Assembly (NCBI RefSeq): GCF_022836935.1
Contig: NZ_CP083239.1
Span: 2,556,001 to 2,620,000, forward strand
Direction: 5' to 3'
DNA from: Ancylobacter polymorphus
GTDB taxonomy: Bacteria; Pseudomonadota; Alphaproteobacteria; Rhizobiales; Xanthobacteraceae
Length of the DNA: 64,000 nt
The notes under the pieces were generated by a model that was not told the origin of the DNA, searched no databases, and was given only the letters and a program-made list of their open reading frames with translations. Below are positions 1-8,129 of this stretch, in pieces (the first letter of the stretch is position 1; every line of letters begins with the position of its first letter). A program made the position numbers and the translations under genes.

Positions 1-731
1 TCCTGCAGCGCCGCGCGTTCGTCCTGCGCGCGGGTGAGAGCCTCCTGCACCTTGGCCAGTTCGTCCTTCATCGCGTGGTTCCGGCGCAGTTCGGTTGCGA
101 GGCTTTCGCCCGTGGTGCGGACCGTCTCGCGCTCGCTCGCCAGATGGGCGTTGGCGGCGACGAGCTGGCGGTCGAGTTCGTGGATGCGGTCTTTCAGCGT
201 GTCGCGCAGCGTGGTCAGCGCCACATGCTCGATCTGCAGCCCTTCCTCACGCGAACGGGTGTCCTCGAAGGCGTCGCGGGTGCGGGCAAGTTCCGCGCGG
301 GTATGGAGCAGCGCGGAGCGGGCTTCTTCCAGCGCGCTGGTGGTCGTCTCCAGCTCGGCCAGCAGATGGTCGCGATGGGTGGAGACGCTGGCATGTTCGG
401 TCTGCAGCGCGTCGAGCTCGGTGGAGAGGCGGTCGATCGTGTCCTGCCGCAGGCGCAGGGCCTCGGCCTGGCGGACGATCTCGCCATATTGCGCGGCGGT
501 GCGAACCTGCTGGCGCTCGACTTCCATCTCCAGCCGGCGGATGCCGACGGCGAAGAGGGCGCGCTGTTCGTCCTTGTCGGCCTGCACCTCGGCGATGGAG
601 ACGGGAATCGCGCCCTCGATCCGCTTGCGGGTGAGCCGCACCGCCCGGCGCCACACGGCCGGCAGCGTCAGCAGCGCCAGCAGGGTCGCGGCCAGGAAGC
701 CGATGGCGCAATACATGATCGCTTCGATCAT
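1..731 (-). CDS. Membrane-anchored coiled-coil protein, unknown function (3' end outside window)
   Basis: The frame opens at an ATG (731) preceded on the minus strand by GAGGTGA and runs off the left edge with no stop, so about 243 residues are visible. Residues 2-25 form one hydrophobic N-terminal segment (MIEAIMYCAIGFLAATLL...). This is followed by a basic stretch (RRAVRLTRKR) and then a long Glu/Gln/Arg/Leu-rich region with heptad spacing, typical of a long coiled coil. I recognise no catalytic motif. The topology suggests an inner-membrane anchor with a cytoplasmic rod. Similar proteins in Hyphomicrobiales are usually annotated only as hypothetical. The next gene upstream on the same strand is eipA, separated by a likely terminator, so this is probably its own transcription unit. 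Confidence 0.7.
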   Translation of the reverse strand, partial: MIEAIMYCAIGFLAATLLALLTLPAVWRRAVRLTRKRIEGAIPVSIAEVQADKDEQRALFAVGIRRLEMEVERQQVRTAAQYGEIVRQAEALRLRQDTIDRLSTELDALQTEHASVSTHRDHLLAELETTTSALEEARSALLHTRAELARTRDAFEDTRSREEGLQIEHVALTTLRDTLKDRIHELDRQLVAANAHLASERETVRTTGESLATELRRNHAMKDELAKVQEALTRAQDERAALQ

Positions 732-805
732 GCGGTGATTTCACCTCACAACGCGGCGGCGGTCGGGAGCGGGACCGCCGGCCAGGGAGCCAACAGGTTA
801 CAGAT

Positions 806-832
806 ACCAAAACGGCCGGGCTAGCCCGGCCG
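806..832 (-). terminator. Rho-independent terminator after eipA
   Basis: A perfect 20-bp palindrome (CGGCCGGGCTAGCCCGGCCG at 813-832) is followed on the minus strand by TTTT. It lies about 20 nt beyond the eipA stop codon. Confidence 0.75.
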
Positions 833-853
833 CACGGCATTCGGTGAGACGGT

Positions 854-1426
854 TCAGAAAGGATTCCACGTCGCCGAGGGGGTGAACTTCAGATAGCCGA
901 TATTGGCGCCGAGGCGCACGCCGACGCCGGAGCGGATCGGCACCACGACGATATTGTCGGAGGCCAGCGCCGTCATGCCGAAGCCGGCGACGAAATAGGC
1001 CGAGCCGGAAATGCCGCCGAAGCGCCGGTAAATGTCGTTGATGCCGTTGAGGTTGTACACAAGGATCATGGTGCGGGCGCCGTCGCCGCCGAAATCCCAG
1101 CCGAGCGAGGGGCCCTGCCAGTAGACCTTCAGGTCGCCGGCATTGCGGGTGTAGAGCGTGCCGTCGCCATAGCGCAGGCCGCCGACAAAGGCGCCGGAGC
1201 CCTCCTGGCCGAGAATATAGCCATTGGGCTGGCCCCACTGGCTGACCGCCTTCTCGATCGACAGAGCAAGGCCGCGCGAGACCTCGCCGAAGAAGCCATG
1301 GCCCTTCTCCACCAGTTCGTCCGTGGAATAGGTGCCGCCGGCCTGCTGCGCCGCCGCGGGCGGGGCGAGGAAGGGCAGGGCGCAGAGAAGGGCGAAGCAG
1401 GCATAAAGGGCGCGCAAGGTCGGCAT
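854..1426 (-). CDS. eipA: EipA-like DUF1134 periplasmic protein
   Basis: This 190-residue protein has a clear signal peptide (residues 1-26, ending PPAAAQ). The rest is one DUF1134 domain, rich in Gly and small residues (GYILGQEGSGAFVGGLRYG, then GPSLGWDFGGDGARTMILVYNL). In Brucella abortus the DUF1134 protein EipA is a soluble periplasmic protein with a small beta-barrel fold. It is needed for cell-envelope integrity, and its gene is controlled by the cell-cycle regulator CtrA (published knowledge of the family). Length and domain placement match a full-length member. The presence of chpT and ctrA within 5 kb makes the envelope/cell-cycle link attractive, but I see no exact CtrA box upstream. 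A terminator follows the stop. Family assignment is firm; function here is inferred from the Brucella work. Confidence 0.85.
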   Translation of the reverse strand: MPTLRALYACFALLCALPFLAPPAAAQQAGGTYSTDELVEKGHGFFGEVSRGLALSIEKAVSQWGQPNGYILGQEGSGAFVGGLRYGDGTLYTRNAGDLKVYWQGPSLGWDFGGDGARTMILVYNLNGINDIYRRFGGISGSAYFVAGFGMTALASDNIVVVPIRSGVGVRLGANIGYLKFTPSATWNPF

Positions 1427-1597
1427 GGACGGTCTCGCGTTTGATCACGACAGGCAGGGCGCCGCCGGTGACGGGCCCGTTTCAGGACCCGGGCAACCGG
1501 CACCGCGTGCCTATCAATAGCATGGAGTGCGACCAGAGAAAGGCATGGCCGGCCCAAAAGGGCGGAAGCGGGGCAGGTGTGGCCCGGCGGCCTTGCC

Positions 1598-2425
1598 TCA
1601 CGCCTCGCGGCCGCGGGCGATGAAACCGTGCACCCGATAGTCCGCCTGCGTGCGCGCATAGGGCAGGGCGCTGCCATCGGGCCGGCGCACGCTGCCCCCC
1701 GCCGCCCGCACCAGCGCATGGCCGGCGGCGACATCCCATTCGCACACCGTGCCGAAGCGCGGATAGAGATCGGCCCGCCCTTCCGCCACCAGGCCGAATT
1801 TCAGCGCCGAGCCGCAGCTGATCGATTCGGCGATGTCGAGATTGGCGAGGAAGGCCGAGGTGTCCGGGTCGAGATGCGAGCGGCTGGCGACGGCGATGAG
1901 CCCCTTTTCCGGCATGGGCCGGCAGCGAATCGGCGTCCAGCTCGCGGGAGCGGCGTCGTTGCCGCCGAGAAAGGCGAGCCCGCCTTCCGCCGTGGTGGCG
2001 CCGGCATAGAGCTTGTTCACCGCCGGGGCGAGCACGATGCCGATGCTCGGCACACCGGCTTCCACCAGCCCGATATTGACGGTGAACTCGCCGCTGGCAC
2101 CGATGAATTCGCGCGTGCCGTCGAGCGGATCGACCAGAAGGAAGGTATCGGCCGGCGCTTCGCCCTGGCCCTGCGCCACCGCCTCCTCGGCGATGACGGG
2201 CACGCCCGGCAGCAGGCGGGCGAGTTCCTCGCGCAGGATCGCCTCGGCGGCGAGGTCGGCGGCGGTGACGGGGCTTTCGTCGCTCTTGCGCGCACTAGCC
2301 AAACCCCCGCTGGCGAGCCCTTCGGCGCGGATGCGCAGAATGACCTCTCCCGCCTTCAGCGCCGCGTCGGCGAGGGCGGAGAGCAGGCTGAGGGCGGGCG
2401 GCAGGTGCGGGGGAAGAGAGGACAT
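1598..2425 (-). CDS. cysQ: 3'(2'),5'-bisphosphate nucleotidase CysQ
   Basis: The protein has 275 residues when started at the ATG at 2425. It is an inositol-monophosphatase-fold phosphatase: the Mg2+/Li+-binding motif is seen as EEAVAQG, then LLVDPLDGTREFI, and the C-terminal metal motif as CEWDVAAGHAL. CysQ dephosphorylates 3'-phosphoadenosine 5'-phosphate to AMP, clearing the by-product of PAPS-dependent sulfate reduction or sulfation. Length fits the family (about 250-275). The frame stays open far upstream, but the region beyond 2425 has no homology-like features and overlaps the divergent chpT, so 2425 is the sensible start. Other IMPase-like enzymes are possible, but the GTREFI form is typical of CysQ. 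Confidence 0.9.
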   Translation of the reverse strand: MSSLPPHLPPALSLLSALADAALKAGEVILRIRAEGLASGGLASARKSDESPVTAADLAAEAILREELARLLPGVPVIAEEAVAQGQGEAPADTFLLVDPLDGTREFIGASGEFTVNIGLVEAGVPSIGIVLAPAVNKLYAGATTAEGGLAFLGGNDAAPASWTPIRCRPMPEKGLIAVASRSHLDPDTSAFLANLDIAESISCGSALKFGLVAEGRADLYPRFGTVCEWDVAAGHALVRAAGGSVRRPDGSALPYARTQADYRVHGFIARGREA

Positions 2426-2579
2426 TGCGCGCGTGTTTCCGGCTGGAACGGGAGAGCGGAGGGGGAGAAACGGTTGGCCTCCATGGGAGCGCGGTGTATC
2501 ACACCCGGCGATGCCGGCCACACAGGCCGGCGCGATTTCCGGGCGGGCGATCCCGCCATAGCTCTTCGCAAGGGACGCG

Positions 2580-3230
2580 ATGACGACCGCCATCGACCTC
2601 GACAAGCTCGACCTCGCCGCTCTTCTGTGCTCGCGCGTCTGCCACGACGTGATCAGTCCGGTCGGCGCCATCGTCAACGGGCTGGAAGTGCTGGAAGACG
2701 AGGACGACCCGGCGATGAAGAGCTTCGCGCTCGACCTCATCGCCAAGAGCGCCCGGCAGGCGTCTGCCCGGCTGCAATTCGCCCGCCTCGCCTTCGGCGC
2801 CGCCGGCTCGGCCGGGGCGCAGATCGACACCGGCGACGCGGAAAAGGTGGCGCGCGGCTTCCTGGAAGACGACCGCACCAGCCTGACCTGGCAGCTGCCG
2901 CGCGTGCTCGCGCCGAAGAACAAGGTGAAGCTGCTGCTCAACCTGCTGGTGGTCGCCACCTCGACCATTCCGCGCGGCGGGCGCATCGGCGTGGAAGAGA
3001 ACGGCGCGGGCGAGGAGGGCGGTTTCCGCCTCACCACCCAGGGCAGCCATTCGCGCATTCCCCCGCATCTCGTGGCGCTGCTGGCCGGCCACCCGGCCGA
3101 GGAGGGCGCGGCGCTCGACGCCCATGCCATCCAGCCGCATTACACCGGCCTGCTGGCGCGGGCGACCGGCTATGGCATCGACCTCGCCCATGAAGGCGAC
3201 ACGGTGACGATTCTGGTGGCGCGCGGCTGA
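2580..3230 (+). CDS. chpT: Histidine phosphotransferase ChpT
   Basis: This 216-residue protein has the ChpT signature near its N-terminus (CSRVCHDVISPVGAIVNGLE). The phospho-accepting histidine is His22. The C-terminal half is the degenerate ATPase-like domain of the family (LLNLLVVATSTIPRGG... and a GYGIDLAHEGD ending), which does not bind ATP in characterised members. In Caulobacter ChpT dimers relay phosphate from the hybrid kinase CckA to CtrA and CpdR. Here ctrA itself lies about 2.5 kb downstream in opposite orientation, while cckA and cpdR are not in the window. The gene is divergent from cysQ, with 154 bp between them holding its promoter. The next gene starts 143 bp downstream in the same direction. 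Confidence 0.93.
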   Translation: MTTAIDLDKLDLAALLCSRVCHDVISPVGAIVNGLEVLEDEDDPAMKSFALDLIAKSARQASARLQFARLAFGAAGSAGAQIDTGDAEKVARGFLEDDRTSLTWQLPRVLAPKNKVKLLLNLLVVATSTIPRGGRIGVEENGAGEEGGFRLTTQGSHSRIPPHLVALLAGHPAEEGAALDAHAIQPHYTGLLARATGYGIDLAHEGDTVTILVARG

Positions 3231-3373
3231 GGCCGCGCCGCCGGTTTATGGCGAAACCGCGACGGCGGGCGGGACAGCTTCCCGAAGGTTCAGACGACAT
3301 TAACGGTATCGGTGGAAACTGACATTCGCAGGCCGAAAGGTCGGTGTGTCCTGTCCCGTAGTGCCGGTCGCCC

Positions 3374-4576
3374 ATGTTCCCCGTCGATTCCCTGCCTGCC
3401 GCCCCGCGCGGCCCCGTTTCCCGCGAAGCCGCCCGCATCGCCGCGAGCCTGCGCGCGCCCGCGCCGCGCCCGGAGGCGACCCGTGCCGCCCCGCGCCCGG
3501 CGACGGCGCGCGTCGAGATCATGGCCTTCGCCCTTGGCGGGCTGCGTCTCGCCTTCGCCGCCTCCCAGGTGATGGACACGATGACGGTGAGCGGCGCGCG
3601 CTGGGCGCGGCTGCTCGCCATGACCCAGACCGGCACGCTGGCCTCCAGCGGCCTGCCGCTCATCCATCTCGCCGCCCGCATGGGCGTGGCGCCGCTGCGT
3701 GCCACCACGGGCACGCTGCTGCTGCTCGGCAGCGGTGGCAAGGTGCGCGCCGCCGTGCTGGTGGAAGGCGAATTGCAGGCGCAGACGGCCCGCGTGGAGA
3801 GCCTGCCGCCGGGCTGGCGGCCGCGCTTTGGCAGCGGTGCCGATCTCGTGGACGGCATGGCGCTGCTGGCCGACGGCACGCGGGCGGCCATGGTCGCGCT
3901 GCCGCTCGGCGTGGCGATGAAGCGCCCCGCCGCCGCCGCGCCGGAGACCGACACGGCGCATCTTCTGGTGCGCGCCGGGCGGGCGCAGATGGAGGCGGTG
4001 CGCATCGCCTCGCTGAAGACGGTGACGGCGCTGGAGAAGGTGCCGGGCATCGCGCTTCTGCCCACGGCCGGCGCCCCGGCCCGGCGCATGCTGCTGGCCT
4101 TTGGCGGCGAGGGCGAGGTGGTGATCGTCGACGAGATCGTCGGGCTGGCACCGGAAGGCCGGATCGAGCGCGTGGGCGGTCTGCGCTTTCTCGCCACCGC
4201 GCAGGGGCGCTACCGGCTGTTGGAGCCGTCCAGCACCCAGGCGCCGCGCCCGACCCCGTGTCGCGTGCTGGTGACGGCGCCGGCCGGCGCCGCCCGCACC
4301 GCGCTGCGCGCGCTCATGCGCTCCCTCGGGCATGAGGTGTCGCTGGCCGAGGATCCGCGCGCGGCGCGGCTGATGGGCGAACGCTTCGATGTGATTCTGT
4401 TCGACCTCGACGCCTATGGCGAGGGGTGTGAGGCCGGAATTGCTGCCGGGCCGGGCCGGCGCATCGGGCTCTCGACCTCGCCCGTCGCGACGCCGCCGGG
4501 CTTCGAGGCGGTGGTGCCGGCCGGCGACGCGGTGGCGCTGGTGCTGGCGCTGCTGCAAAGCCCGCCGGAGCGCTGA
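3374..4576 (+). CDS. CheW-like protein with degenerate C-terminal receiver domain
   Basis: The protein has 400 residues. Residues 1-45 are a Pro/Ala/Arg-rich linker. About 46-180 reads as a CheW-like domain (MAFALGGLRLAFAASQVMD, later LPLIHLAARMGVAP, VRAAVLVEGEL). About 195-290 is a second, weaker CheW-like half (HLLVRAGRAQMEAVRI, VVIVDEIVGLAPEGRIERVGG). About 298-400 resembles a receiver domain (CRVLVTAPAGAARTALRALM, then GERFDVILFDLDAYGEG). A CheW/receiver combination is that of CheV or of the C-terminus of FrzE-type kinases. The acidic pair near the receiver N-terminus is absent (TA where DD is expected), though an Asp remains at the phosphorylation strand. It sits directly behind chpT in the same direction. 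A role as a docking or scaffold partner for the CckA-ChpT-CtrA relay or for chemotaxis is inference. No kinase, CheA or CheY lies nearby. Confidence 0.6.
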   Translation: MFPVDSLPAAPRGPVSREAARIAASLRAPAPRPEATRAAPRPATARVEIMAFALGGLRLAFAASQVMDTMTVSGARWARLLAMTQTGTLASSGLPLIHLAARMGVAPLRATTGTLLLLGSGGKVRAAVLVEGELQAQTARVESLPPGWRPRFGSGADLVDGMALLADGTRAAMVALPLGVAMKRPAAAAPETDTAHLLVRAGRAQMEAVRIASLKTVTALEKVPGIALLPTAGAPARRMLLAFGGEGEVVIVDEIVGLAPEGRIERVGGLRFLATAQGRYRLLEPSSTQAPRPTPCRVLVTAPAGAARTALRALMRSLGHEVSLAEDPRAARLMGERFDVILFDLDAYGEGCEAGIAAGPGRRIGLSTSPVATPPGFEAVVPAGDAVALVLALLQSPPER

Positions 4577-4689
4577 CGCCCGATCACGCTTGCGCCATCC
4601 GGATGAGCCCGCTCTGTCCTCTCCGGGCGGGGCTTGCTAGCGTGACGGCTCGATGGGCCCCGTTTCTGCGGCCGGCCGTCACCGGAGGG

Positions 4690-5061
4690 ATGATGCGGCT
4701 TCGATGGCTCCGCCTGCTGTTGGCGCTTTGTGCGCTGGGCGCCGCCCTGGCGAGCCCGGTCGCGGCGGCGCGGGCGATCGCGGCGCCGGGTCCGGCCGTG
4801 TCCGACCCCGTCCTGCCCTGCCACGAGACCGCGTCCGAAGCGGCGCAAGCCGCGGCGCAGGCGTCGCAAACCGTCACCCCCGCACAGAAGCCGGCTGCGT
4901 CGCATCTGTGCTGCGTTCTGACCCAGGCCGTTGTGCCGCCGCTCACTTCGCCCGCCCTGCCGGTGCCGGAGGCGGTGTCCGCGCGCCCGGCCGTGCCGGC
5001 GGAGACGACGCGGGCGGGCCTTGCCCCGCGGATCCCGGTGCCGCCGCCGCGCGTTCTCTGA
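4690..5061 (+). CDS. Small secreted protein with CH/CC cysteine motifs, probably copper-related
   Basis: About 124 residues. A GGAGG at 4684-4688 fits the ATG at 4693 best, with 4690 also possible; an earlier in-frame ATG at 4603 lacks a matching signal-peptide layout. The N-terminus is a signal peptide (MMRLRWLRLLLALCALGAAL). The mature part carries a PCHE motif and a HLCCVL motif separated by an Ala/Gln-rich linker, then a Pro-rich tail. This His/Cys pattern resembles DUF2946-type small proteins often found with copper-handling genes. The next gene, a DUF305 protein, starts 54 bp downstream, so they probably form one unit. A similar protein occurs at 50363-50800. Function is unproven. Confidence 0.6.
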   Translation: MMRLRWLRLLLALCALGAALASPVAAARAIAAPGPAVSDPVLPCHETASEAAQAAAQASQTVTPAQKPAASHLCCVLTQAVVPPLTSPALPVPEAVSARPAVPAETTRAGLAPRIPVPPPRVL

Positions 5062-5115
5062 TCGGTTTCGCGCGGCCGGAACGGCCGCTTTCCCACCATC
5101 AGAGGATTTCTTCAC

Positions 5116-5508
5116 ATGAACCGTACCCTGTGCGCGGCGCTGCTCGCCGCCGGCCTCGTCCTGCCCGCACCCCTGCTGGCGCAGCAGGCGACCACCCCCA
5201 TGCCCGGCATGGATCACAGCCAGATGGACCACAGCACGCATATGAGCGCCGCGGCCCCTTCGACCCAGGCCTTCGAGGCGGCCAATGCCCGCATGCATGA
5301 GGGGATGGCCATTCCCTTCACCGGCAATGCCGATATCGACTTCGCCCGCGGCATGATCCCCCATCACCAGGGGGCGATCGACATGGCGCGGATCGAGCTG
5401 GAACACGGCAAGGACCCGGAACTGCGGGCGCTGGCGGAAGAGATCATCAAGGCGCAGGAGGGCGAGATCGCCTTCCTCAAGGCCTGGCTGGCGAAGAACG
5501 CGAAGTAG
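5116..5508 (+). CDS. DUF305 family periplasmic protein (copper-associated)
   Basis: This 130-residue protein has a signal peptide (residues 1-22, ending LLAQQ) and a His/Met-rich spacer (PMPGMDHSQMDHSTHMS). The spacer looks like a soft metal-binding segment. It is followed by a ferritin-like helical DUF305 domain containing the family signature FARGMIPHHQGAIDMA. DUF305 proteins such as CopM of Synechocystis bind copper and help resistance (family knowledge). It follows the CH/CC protein by 54 bp, which supports a two-gene periplasmic copper-handling unit. It is convergent with ctrA, with a palindromic repeat and a terminator in between. Confidence 0.85.
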   Translation: MNRTLCAALLAAGLVLPAPLLAQQATTPMPGMDHSQMDHSTHMSAAAPSTQAFEAANARMHEGMAIPFTGNADIDFARGMIPHHQGAIDMARIELEHGKDPELRALAEEIIKAQEGEIAFLKAWLAKNAK

Positions 5509-5545
5509 CCGGGCAGGCAAAGCAGGCGAGGGCGCCTGAACGAGA

Positions 5546-5633
5546 CGTCATCCCGGACGGCCGGAACGGCCGATCCGGGATCGCGCGCCACCTCATCGCG
5601 ATCCCGGCTCTCGCTACGCTCGGACGGGATGAC
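5546..5633 (+). repeat. Palindromic repeat, family A copy 1 (88 bp)
   Basis: The element starts CGTCATCCCGGACGGCC and ends CGGACGGGATGACG, giving terminal inverted arms, with inner GATCCGGGATCGC and GCGATCCCGG arms. Two further copies lie at 11005-11092 and 19645-19740. It is intergenic, between the convergent DUF305 gene and ctrA. Confidence 0.85.
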
Positions 5634-5651
5634 GCAGGCGACGGCCCAGCC

Positions 5652-5683
5652 CCAAAACAAAAACCCCGCCTTGCGGCGGGGCT
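5652..5683 (-). terminator. Rho-independent terminator after ctrA
   Basis: The hairpin CCCCGCC-TTG-CGGCGGGG (5664-5681) is followed on the minus strand by a T-rich run (5654-5663). It lies 32 nt past the ctrA stop. Confidence 0.85.
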
Positions 5684-5714
5684 TTCAGTCGGGGAGGATC
5701 GGAGAAGCGGGCGG

Positions 5715-6416
5715 TCAGGCGGACAGGCGGTCCGACTCATTGCCGGCGTCGCGCAGCACATAGCCGCGGCCCCAGACCGTCTCGATGAAATTGTGTCCCT
5801 GCGAGGCATTGGCCAGCTTCTTGCGCAGCTTGCAGATGAACACGTCGATGATCTTCAGCTCCGGCTCGTCCATGCCGCCATAGAGATGGTTGAGGAACAT
5901 CTCCTTGGTCAGGGTCGTGCCCTTGCGCAGGGAGAGGAGCTCCAGCATCTGGTACTCCTTGCCCGTCAGATGCACGCGGTTGCCGGCGACCTCGACCGTC
6001 TTGGTGTCGAGATTGACCACGAGGTCGCCCGTGGTGATGACCGACTGCGCATGCCCCTTGGAGCGGCGCACAATGGCGTGGATGCGGGCGACCAGCTCGT
6101 CCTTGTGGAACGGCTTGGTGAGATAATCGTCGGCGCCGAAGCCGAGGCCCTTCACCTTGTCCTCGATGCCGGCGAGGCCGGAGAGGATGAGGATCGGCGT
6201 CTTCACCTTGGCGACGCGCAGCCCCTTGAGGACATCATAGCCCGACATGTCGGGCAGGTTGAGGTCCAGGAGGATGATGTCGTAATCGTAGAGTTTGCCG
6301 AGATCGACGCCCTCTTCACCTAGATCGGTCGTGTAGACGTTGAAGTTCTCGGACTTGAGCATCAACTCGATGCTCTGCGCGGTCGCGCGGTCGTCCTCGA
6401 TGAGCAAGACGCGCAT
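5715..6416 (-). CDS. ctrA: Cell-cycle master response regulator CtrA
   Basis: This 233-residue OmpR-type regulator has a receiver domain (1-120) with the acidic pair E7/D8/D9, phospho-acceptor Asp51 ([18 protein letters not shown]) and the YLTKPF lysine. Its C-terminal winged helix (about 128-225) holds the near-invariant CtrA stretch [19 protein letters not shown] and [20 protein letters not shown]. CtrA-P, made through CckA-ChpT, controls division, flagellar and methylation genes and silences origins in alphaproteobacteria. The C-terminus is DRLSA rather than the AA end that targets Caulobacter CtrA to ClpXP, so its turnover may differ (inference). The upstream region is unusually rich in GANTC. 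fliJ is divergent from it, as in other Hyphomicrobiales. Confidence 0.97.
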   Translation of the reverse strand: MRVLLIEDDRATAQSIELMLKSENFNVYTTDLGEEGVDLGKLYDYDIILLDLNLPDMSGYDVLKGLRVAKVKTPILILSGLAGIEDKVKGLGFGADDYLTKPFHKDELVARIHAIVRRSKGHAQSVITTGDLVVNLDTKTVEVAGNRVHLTGKEYQMLELLSLRKGTTLTKEMFLNHLYGGMDEPELKIIDVFICKLRKKLANASQGHNFIETVWGRGYVLRDAGNESDRLSA

Positions 6417-6936
6417 GCCAATCCCCTTCCCTCGCCATGGCCCCGGGGGGGTCAGCGCTCAACACGACTCTTTCAAGCCGAGCGTGACCCCACCCCGCGC
6501 CCGGCCGACACACACCGATTCGTTACTCGTGAGACAAGGGGTAACAAAAACCGATTCCCGAGCACAAGCGGCGATCCGAATTATCTTCGAGTCTTCCGCC
6601 AAGAGTTTGTTCGAAAATTGGAATTCCAGATCCCAGCCCTTAGAGTCGAATCTTAACAAGCATGCCTAAGTGAGTCTCTCGACTCCGCTTTCGCGAAAGC
6701 CTGACCCCACCGGACGACATCGCGATCATTAATGAGCCCGGTAAACAAATCGTTTCGATCCGACGGCTCTGAGGTGCTTTCCCCCAGCCGGGCACCCTTT
6801 TCCGACGAAAGAGTAAGGAAGCGGCAATATCTGTTGTCGAAAATGGCTTTGCCGCAGCGTGATGGCGGTACGTGACGGCCGCCTTGTCGCGCCCATCAGG
6901 GATGCGGGCGGACGACGGAACGGAGTTATGCCGACC
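6417..6936. promoter_or_regulatory. ctrA/fliJ divergent control region with seven GANTC sites
   Basis: This 520-bp gene-free stretch is visibly more AT-rich than its surroundings. GANTC (CcrM methylation) sites occur at 6517, 6553, 6589, 6643, 6648, 6672 and 6681, all within 169 bp. A single TTAAC half-site lies at 6653, but I see no exact TTAA-N7-TTAA CtrA box. The short frames here have no coding character. The region must carry the promoters of ctrA (left) and fliJ (right). In Caulobacter one ctrA promoter is controlled by CcrM methylation and GcrA, so methylation control is a reasonable inference here. Confidence 0.7.
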
Positions 6937-7335
6937 ATGAAGTCGCTGGACACCCTTATTCGCCTCAAGCGCTTCCAGGCGGAGGAAAAGCGCCGCCATC
7001 TCGCCCAGATCGAGACCATGATCGCGGACTTCGACCGCATGGCGCGCGACCTGGAACGCGAGATCGAGGCCGAAGAACAGCGCTCGGGCATCACCGACAC
7101 CCAGCATTTCGCCTATTCCACCTATGCCCGCGCCGCCGCCACCCGCCGCGACAATATGCGCCGCTCCGCCGACGAGCTGAAGGGCCAGCTCAGCGAGGCG
7201 CGGCTGGCGCTGGACGATGCGCTGGACGAGCTCAAGAAGATCGAGGCGCTGGGCGAGCGCGAGCGGATCGAGGCGCCGGTGGAAATGACCCCGCGCAACA
7301 TCGCCGGCCGCGCCCGCGCCGTGCTCGGCGCCTGA
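6937..7335 (+). CDS. fliJ: Flagellar export protein FliJ-like
   Basis: The protein has 132 residues when started at MKSLDTLIRLKRFQ (ATG 6937, with GGAACGGAG about 11 nt upstream). An ATG at 6928 is also possible. It is almost wholly alpha-helical and coiled-coil (KRFQAEEKRRHLAQIETM, later RRSADELKGQLSEARLALD), as expected for FliJ. FliJ is the soluble stalk-like component that links the FliI ATPase ring to the FlhA export gate. In related alphaproteobacteria a protein with this N-terminus is encoded next to ctrA. No other flagellar gene lies in the window. The divergent arrangement with ctrA suggests direct cell-cycle control. Confidence 0.75.
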   Translation: MKSLDTLIRLKRFQAEEKRRHLAQIETMIADFDRMARDLEREIEAEEQRSGITDTQHFAYSTYARAAATRRDNMRRSADELKGQLSEARLALDDALDELKKIEALGERERIEAPVEMTPRNIAGRARAVLGA

Positions 7336-7341
7336 ACCCTC

Positions 7342-7971
7342 TCAGCCGGCCGGGCGAATGACCGGCACATGCGGCGCCGCCTCGCGTGCCAACAGGCCGG
7401 CGAGGCGGGGATCGTCGACGATCTCCACCGCGCTCGCATAGGGCCGGAACCCGGCCTTGAGGTAGAAAAGCAGCGCGCCCTGCTTGTCATGGGTGCAGGT
7501 GTGGACATGCACCCGCCGGGGCTGGCGTTCCCAGGCGCGCGCCAGCGCCCGGTTGATCATGAAGCGCCCGGCGCCGCTGCCGACCATGTCGGGCACCAGC
7601 CCGACAAAAGCGAGTTCGATCTCGCCCGGTTCGCGGCCGTCCAGCTCGATATAGCCGGCCTCCACCCCGTCCTTGCGCAGCAGCAGCACCTCCACCTCGG
7701 GGTGCTGGATGATGGCGGCCAGTTCGGCGTCGCTCATGCGCAGCCGCGAGAACCACATCCAGTCCTCGCCGACCCGGCGGAACAGGGCGCGGTACCAGCC
7801 GGGATCGGGGCAGGGCACGCGCTCCAGCGTCAGCCCCTCGCTCGCCCGCTCCGGCAGCGGCGGCGGCGGGGCGGTCATCTCCAGCATGGTGACGATCGCC
7901 GCGACCTTGCCGGGAGGCAGGGGCGTGTAGCCATCGAGATTGAGAAGGAGCGGGGCGTCGGTGGCGGTCAT
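7342..7971 (-). CDS. GNAT family N-acetyltransferase
   Basis: The protein has 209 residues from the ATG at 7971, which has GGAAG upstream on the minus strand. The acetyl-CoA-binding motif A is visible as [25 protein letters not shown]. Motif B follows, with [25 protein letters not shown], where the Tyr and the [10 protein letters not shown] helix are typical. The N-terminal 60 residues precede the core fold. The substrate cannot be told from sequence. It ends 6 bp from the end of fliJ, so the two are tail to tail with almost no gap, and it is divergent from cysA. Confidence 0.85.
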   Translation of the reverse strand: MTATDAPLLLNLDGYTPLPPGKVAAIVTMLEMTAPPPPLPERASEGLTLERVPCPDPGWYRALFRRVGEDWMWFSRLRMSDAELAAIIQHPEVEVLLLRKDGVEAGYIELDGREPGEIELAFVGLVPDMVGSGAGRFMINRALARAWERQPRRVHVHTCTHDKQGALLFYLKAGFRPYASAVEIVDDPRLAGLLAREAAPHVPVIRPAG

Positions 7972-8129
7972 GGCGGGAACTTCCGGTAAGGTCGCCCCTT
8001 CTAGCCTCATCCGCGCACCTTCCGCCATGGGGCGGATGCCGGGGCGCGGTGCGTTGCGGGGTTCACAGCGGCGAATTTTCGGATATCTTGCGGATAATTC
8101 CATTTAGTACATCTAATGAGAGTGAATTC

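Noticed and set aside
6653..6669. Possible CtrA binding site TTAAC...CTAA upstream of ctrA
   Set aside because: Spacing and the second half do not fit TTAA-N7-TTAA, so I did not annotate autoregulation.
6640..7107. Open frames on the minus strand within the ctrA/fliJ control region
   Set aside because: They overlap fliJ, lack ribosome sites and run through the GANTC cluster. Composition is not coding-like.
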